Source: Nocardia fluminea (lineage in GTDB: Bacteria > Actinomycetota > Actinomycetes > Mycobacteriales > Mycobacteriaceae). From it: a stretch of 64,000 bases of DNA. This document shows, piece after piece, positions 17,764 through 28,937 of the stretch (the stretch's first letter is position 1; each line of letters begins with the position of its first letter). The stretch spans positions 5,642,001-5,706,000 of the forward strand of contig NZ_PJMW01000002.1 of assembly GCF_002846365.1 (NCBI RefSeq), given 5' to 3'. A program made the translations under genes and the position numbers. The notes under the pieces were generated by a model, which saw only the letters and a list, made by a program, of their open reading frames with translations, had not been told where the DNA came from and did no database searches.

Positions 17764-19177
17764 GGTGTTCTCCTGGACCTGCGGTGGTGAGGGTGAGCGG
17801 CGTGCTCGGTGGTGGAGTGGCAGGGGAAGCGTCGCCACGCAGAGTTGTTCGCGTGGTACGCCATTCGCCGCCGACGTCGCGGATCTCGCGGGCCGCATCG
17901 GCGAGGACGGCAGGCAGCTGTGCCCACTGATGGACCGCGGCGCGGGCCGCCAGGCCCAGTGCGCGGGACGGCGTGTACAGCTCGGCAGGCCGGTGGGTGC
18001 GCGAGAAGATGCCCGCGGTGATCACCGCCAGTGCCGGGTCGTCGGCGGCGGTGCGGTAGAGCTCGATCTCCAACGGCCGCAACGTTTCACCACGTGCCAG
18101 CCGGTTCGTCCAGTGGAAGATCTCGCGGCACTCCACGACGCGTCGGCGCTCCCACGCCGACAGGGCTACATCGAGTGCTCGCGGGTCGTCGAGAACCTCG
18201 TCGGCCGACTCGGCGAGGGTGCGCCCGTAGTGCAGGGCGTCGCGGATACCCTGCGCGGTGACGGGGTCCTTGAAATGTCCGGAGTCGCCGGGCAGTGCCC
18301 AGCCAGGGCCCGCGGAACGCCGGAAATACGAGGAAATGCCGGTGGCGGAACGGATTCGGCCCACGCGCTCACAGCCGTGCAGGCGGGCGGCCAGGTCCGG
18401 AAGCCGGGCGATGGCCTCGGTGTAGCGGCGTTCCGCCGCACCGGGACCGCGACCGAGGTCGCTGACTGTCGGCGGCTGCACCAGGCTGAGTACCAGGCCG
18501 TCGTCGCACGGGAAGGCCGTGCCGAGGTCGGCGCCGACACGCCACTGGGCGGCGATGTGGCGCGGGGCATCGGCGGCGTCGCGCCAGTAGGCGAAGTAGC
18601 AGTCGCGCCCACTCGGCACGGTCAGGAACGGCCGCTCGGCACCCACCGCGCGGGCGATGGTGCTGCGCCGCCCGTCCGCACCCACCACGAGCGCGGCGCG
18701 GATCTCCCCGGTGCGGCCCGCAGCGTCGAGGTACCGCACTCCGGCGCAACGGTTTCCGTCCCACAGGACCGCGGTGACCCGGCAGCGCGACCGTACCTCG
18801 GCGCCCGCGTCCACCGCGGTGCGGGCCAGCACGGCATCGAGTCCGGTGCGGCGCACGCACATCGCGTAGTCGATGCCGTCGACCGAGGGGAAGCCGGACC
18901 CGACGCCGTATCCCGCGGCCTGTGCGTAGGCCCTTGTCAGCCGCGGCGCACCGAGCGCTTCGACGGCGGTCAAGGCGTCCAGGCGCTGGAGTTCGGCCAG
19001 GCCGGCCGGCCAGAGCAGATGGGTGGACAGTGTGTCCGAGGGCAGTGCGGCGGCGTCGAGCACGATGACCGCGCGGCCCGCCCTGGCGAATGTCGCCGCG
19101 GTAGCCGACCCCGCGCAGCGCGCGCCGACCACGACGACGTCGGTCCGTTCAACCGCGGTGACAGGGGAATCGACCAT
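17756..19177 (-). CDS. FAD-dependent oxidoreductase (geranylgeranyl reductase/aromatic monooxygenase-like)
   Basis: The 473-residue flavoprotein carries the FAD motif GARCAGSATAATFARAGRAVIVLD near the N-terminus, VVGADGRRSTIARAVGA (the GD-type motif of group A flavoprotein monooxygenases), and GDSGHFKDPVTAQGIRDAL with the third FAD contact. No signal peptide is present, in contrast to its coupled partner downstream. ATG 19177 begins just before the Rossmann fold; 19195 is an alternative. A perfect palindrome just upstream is shared with the divergent TetR gene, which probably represses both. Likely acts on a hydrophobic or polyene substrate, but this is inference. Confidence 0.85.
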   Translation of the reverse strand: MVDSPVTAVERTDVVVVGARCAGSATAATFARAGRAVIVLDAAALPSDTLSTHLLWPAGLAELQRLDALTAVEALGAPRLTRAYAQAAGYGVGSGFPSVDGIDYAMCVRRTGLDAVLARTAVDAGAEVRSRCRVTAVLWDGNRCAGVRYLDAAGRTGEIRAALVVGADGRRSTIARAVGAERPFLTVPSGRDCYFAYWRDAADAPRHIAAQWRVGADLGTAFPCDDGLVLSLVQPPTVSDLGRGPGAAERRYTEAIARLPDLAARLHGCERVGRIRSATGISSYFRRSAGPGWALPGDSGHFKDPVTAQGIRDALHYGRTLAESADEVLDDPRALDVALSAWERRRVVECREIFHWTNRLARGETLRPLEIELYRTAADDPALAVITAGIFSRTHRPAELYTPSRALGLAARAAVHQWAQLPAVLADAAREIRDVGGEWRTTRTTLRGDASPATPPPSTPLTLTTAGPGEHHA

Positions 19178-19201
19178 GAGAACCACCTCGGTCACTGAGT
19201 C

Positions 19202-19218
19202 TCGGACAGTGTGTCCGA
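19202..19218. promoter_or_regulatory. TetR-type operator in the divergent FAD/TetR region
   Basis: TCGGACA, GTG, TGTCCGA is a perfect inverted repeat with 7-bp arms. It lies 25 bases before the FAD gene start and 163 bases before the TetR start at 19381. The neighbouring TetR is the likely binder. Confidence 0.65.
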
Positions 19219-19380
19219 TTGATGATGAGGCGGGCGCGGTTCAGGTGTCAATAGTCAACCGGGACAGGGGGATTGCCGTGGCCTGCGCCACGCTGCCATG
19301 GCGTCCCGCCGGTCTGCGGGCACAATGGGTCGCATGGGCAATGCCAGCGCACCCGCTGCGGCATCGGTGACGGACCGCCG

Positions 19381-20019
19381 ATGCCCTCACTGACCCGTGT
19401 CCCGCGATCGGCGCGCAAACCCACCGACGACCGGCGGGCGGAATTCGAACAACGCGTACTGACCGCGGTCGAGGACCTGCTGGCCGACGGCACGCCGTTC
19501 ACCGAGATCGCGGTGCAGAAGATCGCCGTGGCGTCCGGTGCGGCGAGATCTACCTTCTATCGCTACTTTCCGGACAAGAGCAGATTGCTGATCCGGATGG
19601 CCGAGTTGGCCACCACCGATCTGTTCGCCGCGGCGGAGGCATGGTGGAGCGCCGAGCACGCCGACCAGCAGGCGGGGGTCGTGCGTGCCATGCGCGCGAT
19701 GATCGGCGGTTTCCGCGACCATCGCTATCTGCTGCTCGCCCTGACCGAAGTGGGCTCCTACGACCGGGAAGTCGGCGCCTACTGGCGTTCCAGAGTGGCG
19801 ACGTTCGCCGAACTGATGCGCGCGCGGCTGGAGGCCGAACAGGCAGCGGGCCGCGTCGGACCGCGCCTCGATCCACGGGCTACCGCCCTGATTCTCGCCT
19901 CGATGGTCGAACGCACGACTTCTGTCGCCTTCGCTGCCGAAACCGGTATCGGTGAGGAGGAATTGGCCGAATCGCTCGGCCGTGCGATCTGGCTCGTCAT
20001 CTACGGGGACGCCTCTTAG
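19381..20019 (+). CDS. TetR-family transcriptional regulator
   Basis: The 212-residue protein has the TetR helix-turn-helix FTEIAVQKIAVASGAARSTFYRYFPDKSRLL (about residues 40-70) and a helical sensor domain. ATG 19381 is preferred over an upstream in-frame ATG because homologous residues begin there. It is divergent from the two coupled FAD oxidoreductase genes, with a perfect palindrome between them. Its last codons overlap the end of the convergent AI-2E gene by a few bases. Confidence 0.88.
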   Translation: MPSLTRVPRSARKPTDDRRAEFEQRVLTAVEDLLADGTPFTEIAVQKIAVASGAARSTFYRYFPDKSRLLIRMAELATTDLFAAAEAWWSAEHADQQAGVVRAMRAMIGGFRDHRYLLLALTEVGSYDREVGAYWRSRVATFAELMRARLEAEQAAGRVGPRLDPRATALILASMVERTTSVAFAAETGIGEEELAESLGRAIWLVIYGDAS

Positions 20020-21215
20020 TCGCTTTCCTTCGGCGAAACGGCATCCTCAACGGCGGGGGCGGACCGTTTGCGGCGCGATGTCGTCTGATCGATACGCGGA
20101 TCCTCGGTCACCGCATAGTGTTTCACGTACTCCGACAGAAACGCCTGCACTGTGGCGGTGGCCGGGATGGCCAGCAGCGCACCGACCGCGCCGAGCAGCG
20201 CACCACCGGCGAGCACCGACAGCAGGGCGATCGCGGCGTTGACGTCGACGGTGCGCGCGGTGATGCGGGGCTGCAGCAGATAGTCCTGGAACCACTGGTA
20301 GACGATCGCGAACACGATGATCCACACCGCGTCCATCGGATCGACGGTCAGGGCCACGAAGACCGGAACGATCGCGGCGATGTAGGTGCCGATGGTCGGG
20401 ATGAACGCGGAGATCACGCCGAACCAGACACCGAGGGCGATGGGGTTGGGCAGGTGCAGTATGGACAGGAACACGCCGTGCACGATCGCGGAGACGATCG
20501 CCAGCAACAACCGCGAGAACAGGTAGCCGCCGGTCTTGTCGATGGCGAGATCCCAGGCGTGCAGGAAGGTCTGCTGGCGTGCGGGCGGCAGGAGCGAACA
20601 GACGGTCCGTCGCACCTTCGGCCCGCCCGCGGTGAGGTAGACGCTGAACAGTGCGATGGTCAGGACCTGCGCGAGGCCGCCGAGAACTGTGGTCGACACG
20701 CCCCAGGCATTGTCGGCGGCGGTATGCGCGTAGCTCTCGAGCAGGGCGGATTCGTGCAGTAGCCGTTGACTCAGGTCGTGCGTCGTGAAGTGTTGACCGA
20801 ACGTGTGATTGACCCAGTCGACGCCCTCGTCGAGCAGCCGCGGCGACTCGTGGGCCAGGTTGGTCGCCGTCTCCACGAGCAAGGTCACCAGTGCCGCGAG
20901 AAAGGCCAGCACGCAGGCGAAAGTGGCGATGAAGACCAGCCCCGTGGCGAGGCCGCGCGGCATTCCTCGCCGCACCAGCAGTGCGACGGCGGGTTCCATC
21001 GCCAGCGAGATGAAGAACGCGACGAACAAGATGATCAGGATGCCGGTCAGCCGGTGGAACGCCCAGTCCGCGAACAGGAACAGCCCGAAGAACACCAGTG
21101 CCAGCACCATCGCCCGCGGTAGCCACGTCGGCATTGCGGTACGCGCGGGCGCGGGTGGAGCGTTGTCCTCGGGGTCGATGTCCACGACTCTCAGTGTCGC
21201 CCTGGTTCGGCCCAT
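20016..21215 (-). CDS. AI-2E family (PerM-like) membrane transporter
   Basis: The roughly 399-residue protein is a polytopic AI-2E/PerM family membrane protein; the family includes the AI-2 exporter TqsA and sodium/proton antiporters. About eight hydrophobic segments are seen, for example LVFFGLFLFADWAFHRL, the ISLAMEPAVALLVRRG family signature, and the C-terminal ALLSVLAGGALLGAVGALLAIPATATVQAFL block. The start at 21215 (MGRTRATLRV) or a GTG shortly after are both possible. A second member lies at 24974. Actual substrate unknown. Confidence 0.85.
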   Translation of the reverse strand: MGRTRATLRVVDIDPEDNAPPAPARTAMPTWLPRAMVLALVFFGLFLFADWAFHRLTGILIILFVAFFISLAMEPAVALLVRRGMPRGLATGLVFIATFACVLAFLAALVTLLVETATNLAHESPRLLDEGVDWVNHTFGQHFTTHDLSQRLLHESALLESYAHTAADNAWGVSTTVLGGLAQVLTIALFSVYLTAGGPKVRRTVCSLLPPARQQTFLHAWDLAIDKTGGYLFSRLLLAIVSAIVHGVFLSILHLPNPIALGVWFGVISAFIPTIGTYIAAIVPVFVALTVDPMDAVWIIVFAIVYQWFQDYLLQPRITARTVDVNAAIALLSVLAGGALLGAVGALLAIPATATVQAFLSEYVKHYAVTEDPRIDQTTSRRKRSAPAVEDAVSPKESD

Positions 21216-21291
21216 TTCCCCGCAGCAACGCGGCCGCCGGCGCACACGTTGACGTGCCCGAAGGTTCGGCGCGGCGAACCCGGGCCGATAG

Positions 21292-21317
21292 TTGCAGTTT
21301 CTGAAATATTGCAGTTT
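21292..21317. promoter_or_regulatory. Direct repeat TTGCAGTTT upstream of TetR-MFS operon
   Basis: TTGCAGTTT occurs at 21292-21300 and 21309-21317, a 17-base period, ending 16 bases before the GTG start of the regulator. The copies could be promoter parts or an autoregulatory site for the TetR protein. Confidence 0.45.
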
Positions 21318-21333
21318 GTGCTAATTTGTCACC

Positions 21334-23561
<2,228 letters not shown>

Positions 23562-23705
23562 ACGGGCTGCCCCGGCTCGGCCGTCGGCGGCCGGTGCGAC
23601 GCGCGGAGGAACCACCGGTGCCGCTGAGCCAAGAGGTCCTTCGGGCAGACGGTGTCGTCCGATTTCCGCCGGATCCGTAGCCGCACGATTCCTATCGTCG
23701 GACCG

Positions 23706-24965
23706 ATGGACAGCGAACGGATTCCGAAGATCGCGGCCACGGTGCTACCTACACCGGTCGTGTGGTTCATGGCGCTGGCGGCGGCGCTGGCGACCGCGAG
23801 TGTTTACCTGCTGCAACCGGCCGTCGCCGAGGTTGCCGGATCGCTGGACACCTCCGCGGCGGTGATCGGCGCGGCACTGGCGTGCGGCCCGCTCGGCTAT
23901 CTGGCAGGGCTGGTGTTGCTGGTGCCGCTGGTGGACCGGTTCGCGCCCCGCACCGTGGTGGCGGCGCAGTTCGCGGCGCTGGCAGTGGGTTCGGTCGCCG
24001 GGGCGGTCGCCCATTCACCGGTGGTCCTGGGGCTCGTCCTCGGTGTGATCGGCGCGGGGTCGGCTGTCGGGGCTCAGTTGAGTTCGGTGGCAGGGCGATT
24101 CGCGCCGCCCCGTCGGCGGGCCACTGTCCTGGGGATCGTGACGGCGGGAATTTCGGCGGGCATCCTCGCCGGACGCATCGTCGGCGGCTGGCTCACCGAG
24201 GTGATCGGCTGGCGCCCGATGCTGTGGGTGTTCGTGGTGCCCTGTGTCGTAGTGGGGGCGGTGTCCTATGTCGTGCTGCCCGCGGTGCGAGGGCGGGCAG
24301 TTACCGGTTATCTGGATACGGTGCGGGCGATACCCGGGCTGTTCGCGCGCTTCGCCGCGCTGCGCTGGGCCGCGACGCGGGGCGCGTTGTGGTTCTTCGC
24401 GTTCTGTGCGGTGTGGGCGGGTCTCGCGGTGGCGCTGTCGCAGCCGCCGTACTCCTATTCCCCCGAACGGATCGGCCTGTATGCCTGCGCCGGGCTGGCG
24501 GGTGTCCTCGCGACCAGGATCGCCGGCGGCTGGACCGATCGGGTCGGTCACCGGAAAGTGGTCCTGGTCGGGCTCGCGCTCGCTCTCGGCTCGGTCGTTG
24601 TCCTGTCCGTCGCGCTGTCGAACACCGTGGTGACGCTGATCTGCCTCGGCCTGTTCGATGCCGGGCTGTTCGCCGCGCAGGTCGCCAATCAGAGCGCGGT
24701 GCTGGCCATCGATTCCTCCGCGCCCGCCCGCTTCAACAGCGCCTACATGGCCGTCTACTTCGTCGGCGGAAGTCTGGGTACGGCGTTCGGGGCGGCCGCG
24801 ATCGGCTGGTTCGGTTGGACCGGTCTGGTCGTGGTCGCCGCGATGGCCACTGCTGCGGCGGGCGTGGTCACTCTGGCTGATCGGTCGCGCATCGGTGCGA
24901 ATTCGTCCGGCGTGGACGAAGACGAGGATTTCCGCGCCCGTGCAGTGGTGTCGCGCGAGCGCTGA
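23706..24965 (+). CDS. MFS transporter
   Basis: The 419-residue protein has 12 predicted membrane helices and belongs to the major facilitator superfamily, with the YNFM-like pattern LQPAVAEVAGSLDTSAAVIGAALACGPLGYL at the N-terminus and ARIAGGWTDRVGHRKVVL in the central loop. ATG 23706 (MDSERIPK) starts just before helix one. It lies 144 bases behind the DHA2 pump and probably has its own promoter. Its end is 8 bases from that of the convergent AI-2E gene. Substrate unknown. Confidence 0.85.
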   Translation: MDSERIPKIAATVLPTPVVWFMALAAALATASVYLLQPAVAEVAGSLDTSAAVIGAALACGPLGYLAGLVLLVPLVDRFAPRTVVAAQFAALAVGSVAGAVAHSPVVLGLVLGVIGAGSAVGAQLSSVAGRFAPPRRRATVLGIVTAGISAGILAGRIVGGWLTEVIGWRPMLWVFVVPCVVVGAVSYVVLPAVRGRAVTGYLDTVRAIPGLFARFAALRWAATRGALWFFAFCAVWAGLAVALSQPPYSYSPERIGLYACAGLAGVLATRIAGGWTDRVGHRKVVLVGLALALGSVVVLSVALSNTVVTLICLGLFDAGLFAAQVANQSAVLAIDSSAPARFNSAYMAVYFVGGSLGTAFGAAAIGWFGWTGLVVVAAMATAAAGVVTLADRSRIGANSSGVDEDEDFRARAVVSRER

Positions 24966-24973
24966 GCGCGGCG

Positions 24974-26230
24974 CTAGGTGCTCGGGCCGGGTGCTGTGCT
25001 GGGGTCGGATGGCGGCGAGGCAGCAGCGGCCTCGTCGGGATCGGGCTCCTCGACCGCTGGTTGTCCACCGGTCGCCACGTCGATCTGCTCGCCGATATAG
25101 CGGATGACCACCGCGATCATCGCGACGACGGGCACGGCGAGGAAGGCCCCGGTGATGCCGTAGAGCGAGCCGCCCGCGGTGACGGCGAGCAGCACGATGA
25201 CCGCGTGCAGCTCCATGCTGCGGCTCTGCAGGACCGGTTGCAGCACGTTGCCCTCCAGCTGCTGCACGGCGATGACGATGCCGAGCACGATCAACGCCGT
25301 GGTGGGCCCGTTGCCGACCAGCGCGACGAGGACGGCGAGCGCGCCGGCGACGAACGCGCCGACCATCGGGATGAAACCGCCGATGAAGGTGATCACCGAC
25401 AGCACCAAGGCCAGTGGCACATCGAGGATGAACAGCGACGCGCCGATGAGGACGGCGTCGACCATGCTGACGACCGCCTGGGTCCGGATGAATCCGCCCA
25501 GGGTCGCCCAGACGCGTTCCAGGACTGCTTCGACGTGGCGGCCACTGCGGCTGCCGAACACCTGATGCATCCAGGGCAGGAAACGCGGGCCGTCCTTGAG
25601 GAAGAAGAACACCAGCACCAACACCAGGAACACGGTGATCAGTACCGAGGTCGCGGTGGACACGCCGGTGAACACGCCGTTGGCGATCTGCGCACCGCTG
25701 GATTGAAGTCGCCCGACGATCGCGTCGACCGCGGAGTCCAGTTGCTCGTCGCGGATGCGCAGCGGTGGTCCCTGGATCCAGTCACGGACCTGGTTCACCC
25801 CGTCCGTGGACTTGTCCGCGAGCTCAGGCGCTTGATCCGCCACCGAGGGCACGATCAGCGCGACGACCCCGGCCAGCAGCGCCACGAAGCCGAGCAGCGT
25901 GATCGTCGCCGCGAGCGCGGCAGGCAGATTGCGCCGGGTCAGCCAGCGGGTGAGCGGCCACAGGATCGTGGTCACCACGATCGCCAGTGCGACGGGCAGG
26001 ATCACCACCCACAGCCGGGCGGTGATCGTGCCGAGTACCCATGCTCCCGCCGCGATCGCCACGATGCACAGCGACCATTTGGCCAGCCACAAGATCCCGC
26101 CGCCGATCACGTCCCCGCGTTCACGCGAGGGCTTCTCGTTCGGTTGCGCCCCACTGGTTTTCTTCACCGGCCCGCTCACGTCGCTCAGTCTGGCACGCTC
26201 GCGCCGTTCACCGGAACTTGTCGGTGCCAC
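24974..26230 (-). CDS. AI-2E family (PerM-like) membrane transporter, second copy
   Basis: The protein of up to 418 residues is a second AI-2E/PerM member with about eight membrane segments, including AALAATITLLGFVALLAGVVALIV and the C-terminal VIVLLAVTAGGSLYGITGAFLAVPVVAMIAVVIRYI. It ends in an acidic, Pro/Ser-rich tail (EEPDPDEAAAASPPSDPSTAPG). The start is uncertain: GTG 26230 gives a long charged N-terminus, and later GTG codons would shorten it. The related gene at 20016 differs enough not to be a recent duplicate. Confidence 0.84.
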   Translation of the reverse strand: MAPTSSGERRERARLSDVSGPVKKTSGAQPNEKPSRERGDVIGGGILWLAKWSLCIVAIAAGAWVLGTITARLWVVILPVALAIVVTTILWPLTRWLTRRNLPAALAATITLLGFVALLAGVVALIVPSVADQAPELADKSTDGVNQVRDWIQGPPLRIRDEQLDSAVDAIVGRLQSSGAQIANGVFTGVSTATSVLITVFLVLVLVFFFLKDGPRFLPWMHQVFGSRSGRHVEAVLERVWATLGGFIRTQAVVSMVDAVLIGASLFILDVPLALVLSVITFIGGFIPMVGAFVAGALAVLVALVGNGPTTALIVLGIVIAVQQLEGNVLQPVLQSRSMELHAVIVLLAVTAGGSLYGITGAFLAVPVVAMIAVVIRYIGEQIDVATGGQPAVEEPDPDEAAAASPPSDPSTAPGPST

Positions 26231-26247
26231 GGCCTAGCGTTTCGTCC

Positions 26248-26616
26248 ATGTCGGAAACCATTACTGTCGGCGGCATCACCATCGACAGCAACGATCCCGC
26301 CGAACTGGCCGAGTTCTGGAGCTCCGCGCTCGGGTACACGATTTTGGTGGACTCCGGGGACTACGTGATGATCACCCCGCCCGGCGTCGGTTTCGGGGAG
26401 GGCCGCTATCTCGCGTTCCAGCTGGTTCCCGAGACGAAGGCGACCAAGAACCGGGTGCACATCGATTTCCAGACCACGGCTCGCGCGGCCGAGGTCGCGC
26501 GGCTGACGGCGCTGGGGGCCACGGTCCAGGGCGAACACTCGCTGCCCGGTTTCGCCTGGACCGTGTTGCGGGACCCGCACGGTAACGAGTTCTGCGTCGT
26601 CGCCGCGGAGGGCTGA
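26248..26616 (+). CDS. VOC (glyoxalase/bleomycin resistance) family protein
   Basis: This 122-residue protein has the paired beta-alpha-beta-beta-beta fold of the vicinal oxygen chelate family: ITIDSNDPAELAEFWSSALGY in the first half and HIDFQTTARAAEVARLTALGA then VLRDPHGNEFCVV in the second. Such small proteins are metal-dependent lyases, isomerases or binding proteins. The ATG at 26248 matches the usual domain start. It faces away from the AI-2E gene, with only 17 bases between the annotated starts. Function not predictable. Confidence 0.85.
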   Translation: MSETITVGGITIDSNDPAELAEFWSSALGYTILVDSGDYVMITPPGVGFGEGRYLAFQLVPETKATKNRVHIDFQTTARAAEVARLTALGATVQGEHSLPGFAWTVLRDPHGNEFCVVAAEG

Positions 26617-26685
26617 GCGAAATGGCACCGTGTGCACGTTTGCATACTGTGCCGTCCGGCGTGGACGTGTTCGCGCCATGAACGA

Positions 26686-26700
26686 CCGGACTCAGTCCGG
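26686..26700. terminator. Small dyad at the end of the GH15 gene
   Basis: CCGGACT, one base, AGTCCGG overlap the GH15 stop between this gene and the VOC gene. It is weak as a terminator on its own. Confidence 0.3.
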
Positions 26701-28527
26701 CAATGGCTCGGCCTCGGCGCGATCGAGTTCCTCGTCGAGCGCGATGGCGGCGGCGATCAGAGCCAGGTGGGTGAATGCCTGCGGAAAGTTGCCGAGCTGC
26801 TCACCCGAGGGGCCGATCTCCTCGGCGAACAGGCCGACGTGGTTGGCGTAGGTGAGCATCTTCTCGAACGCGTAGCGGGCCTGTTGCAGGCGACCGGACC
26901 TGGCGAGGGCCTCGACATAGAGGAAGCTGCACAGATTGAAGGTGCCCTCGGTGCCGCGCAGGCCGTCCGGTGACGCCTCCGGGTCATAGCGGTAGACGAG
27001 ACTGTCACTGACCAGCTCCTCGTCCATCGCGTCGAGTGTGCTCAGCCACATCGGGTCGGTGGGGGACAGGAAACGCATCCGGGGCATGAGCAGCAGTGAG
27101 GCGTCCAGTACTTCGGTGGCGAAATGCTGGACGAACGCTCGGCGTTTCTCGCTCCAGCCGCGGTCGATGATCTGCCGGAAGACCGCGTCGCGTTCGGCGG
27201 TCCAGCGCACCACGTCGGCGGGCCGGGCGTGCGCGGTCGCCATGCGGATGCTGCGGTCGAAGGCCACCCAGGTCATCAGCCTGCTGTAGGTGAATTCCTG
27301 ACGGCCGCCGCGGGTTTCCCAGATGCCCTCGTCCGGGCGATCCCAGTGGTCGGCGAGCCAGTCTATGAGGCCGCTGAACGTGCGCCAGCCGGCGATGGCG
27401 GCCATATCGGTGCCCTGCGCCAGCGCGTCGGCCGCCTCTCCGTAGATGTCGAGCTGGATCTGGTCGGCTGCCCCGTTGCCGACGCGCACCGGCGCCGATC
27501 CCTGGTAGCCCTCGAGATGGGTGAGCGTCTCCTCGTCCAGGTGAGGGTCGCCGTCGACGCGGTACATGATCTGCAAGGGTTCGCCGGAGGCGGTGCCGCC
27601 CGCGTCGACCCGGTCGCGTAGCCAGCGGCGGAACGCATAGGGCTCCTCGGTGAAGCCGAGGTCGCTCAGCGCCCGCACCGACAGCGACGCGTCCCGGATC
27701 CAGGTGTAGCGATAGTCCCAGTTGCGTTCGCCGCCGATCTGTTCGGGCAACCCCATGGTGGCGGCGGCGATCGGCGCGCCGGTCGGGGCGTAGGTGAGCA
27801 GTTTGAGGGTGATCGCCGAACGATTGATCATGTCTCGCCAGCGCCCACGGTAGGTGGACGAGCGCAACCAGGTCTGCCAGAAGCGGCGGCACTGGTCGAA
27901 CTCGTGGGCGATCGTCGCCCACGTCGGTGCCGAGGAGACGTCCGCGCCGGCCGGGCTGGTGGTCAGCACGACCGCGGCCCGCTCACCAGCGGACAAAGTG
28001 AAGCGTGCGGTGATGTCGGCGCCGTCGGGATGCAGGGCGATCGGGTCGGTGGATTGCAGATGCAGATCGGCGATGCCGGAACGGAAAACGGCGGTGCGTT
28101 CGTCGACCCGGTCGAGAGTGTGGGTGGCGCGCGCGTAGTCGAAGCGGGGGCGGCACTCGAGAGCGAACGTGAAACTTCCACGCACCACCCGCGCCACGCG
28201 CACCAATCGGTGCCGGCCTGCGGGTTCGGTGCCGCGGATCGGCTCCATGAAGTCGGCGACCTCGCCCACGCCGTCCGGCCCGGAGAAGCGCGTCAACAGG
28301 ATGGCGGTGTCGGGCAGGTACAGCTGCCGGATCGTCACCGGGTTGGTGGTGTCCACGGCGAGCGAACAATGTCCGCCCTTCTCGCTGTCGAGCAGGGACG
28401 CGAACACACTGGGGGAATCGAAGCGTGGCGCGCACCACCAGTCGATCGTGCCGGCGGCCGAGACCAGCGCCGCTGTTTGCAGATCGCCGACGATGCCGTG
28501 CTCGTCGATCGGCGGGTACGAGTTCAC
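26692..28527 (-). CDS. Glycoside hydrolase family 15 protein (glucoamylase/trehalase-like)
   Basis: The 611-residue protein is a GH15 enzyme, with the N-terminal beta-sandwich (YPPIDEHGIVGDLQTAALVSAAGTIDWWCAPRFDSPSVFASLLD) and the (alpha/alpha)6 barrel containing GGERNWDYRYTWIRDASLSVRAL and the HLEGYQGSAPVRVGNGAADQIQLDIYGE catalytic segment. Actinobacterial proteins of this shape include the mycobacterial cytosolic trehalase, so an alpha-glucosidase or trehalase role is likely. GTG 28527 is chosen because GAGGAG stands a few bases before it and homologues start at this point. No signal peptide. Confidence 0.88.
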   Translation of the reverse strand: MNSYPPIDEHGIVGDLQTAALVSAAGTIDWWCAPRFDSPSVFASLLDSEKGGHCSLAVDTTNPVTIRQLYLPDTAILLTRFSGPDGVGEVADFMEPIRGTEPAGRHRLVRVARVVRGSFTFALECRPRFDYARATHTLDRVDERTAVFRSGIADLHLQSTDPIALHPDGADITARFTLSAGERAAVVLTTSPAGADVSSAPTWATIAHEFDQCRRFWQTWLRSSTYRGRWRDMINRSAITLKLLTYAPTGAPIAAATMGLPEQIGGERNWDYRYTWIRDASLSVRALSDLGFTEEPYAFRRWLRDRVDAGGTASGEPLQIMYRVDGDPHLDEETLTHLEGYQGSAPVRVGNGAADQIQLDIYGEAADALAQGTDMAAIAGWRTFSGLIDWLADHWDRPDEGIWETRGGRQEFTYSRLMTWVAFDRSIRMATAHARPADVVRWTAERDAVFRQIIDRGWSEKRRAFVQHFATEVLDASLLLMPRMRFLSPTDPMWLSTLDAMDEELVSDSLVYRYDPEASPDGLRGTEGTFNLCSFLYVEALARSGRLQQARYAFEKMLTYANHVGLFAEEIGPSGEQLGNFPQAFTHLALIAAAIALDEELDRAEAEPLPD

Positions 28528-28635
28528 GCGCGCTCCTCGCCTCGGACCGCCGTTCGCGCGGTCGGCGAGTTTCAGCCAACCAGCGCGGGGTGGCGCCTGC
28601 CTCATCCGGAACGGGTGAATCCCGTGCCACGGCGG

Positions 28636-28671
28636 CGAGGTTGGCGCGTTCGGCACGAGGTTGGCGCGTTC
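28636..28671. repeat. 16-bp tandem direct repeat with 20-bp period
   Basis: CGAGGTTGGCGCGTTC occurs twice, at 28636-28651 and 28656-28671. The 20-bp period puts both copies on the same DNA face, suggesting binding of a regulator dimer. It lies between the divergent GH15 gene and the small gene at 28746. Confidence 0.5.
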
Positions 28672-28745
28672 TGTTCTTGTCCTGACCCCGAGGTGATTCG
28701 AGACTTACGTTCATACGGTCGGAATGTGAACGATGGGAGTGTGCG

Positions 28746-28937
28746 GTGCCGGTAACGAAGGAGAGTGCCACCGTCTACGTGATTTCCGCGCTGGAGTCGA
28801 AAGGAACCGCGACCCGTGATGATTTCGACGTAGCGGGCATAGTCGCCACGTTCCGCGACCTCATCGACGGCTGGGACTTCCGCTTGCTGGAGCGCGAAAC
28901 GTTCTGGCAGATCGCCTCGACCTACCTCAGGACGTGA
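28746..28937 (+). CDS. Small conserved-type hypothetical protein (63 aa)
   Basis: The 63-residue soluble protein starts at a GTG 7 bases behind GGGAG. It contains an N-terminal strand/helix region (TVYVISALESKGTA) and an acidic helix with DLIDGWDF then ERETFWQIASTYLRT. Composition is that of a real actinobacterial small protein rather than a shadow frame, and a tandem repeat and divergent promoter region precede it. I do not know its function. Its last 11 bases overlap the end of the convergent AraC gene. Confidence 0.6.
   Translation: MPVTKESATVYVISALESKGTATRDDFDVAGIVATFRDLIDGWDFRLLERETFWQIASTYLRT

Noticed and set aside
21292..21317. Direct repeat as a minisatellite
   Set aside because: Only two 9-bp copies exist and they sit in a promoter, so a regulatory reading is simpler.
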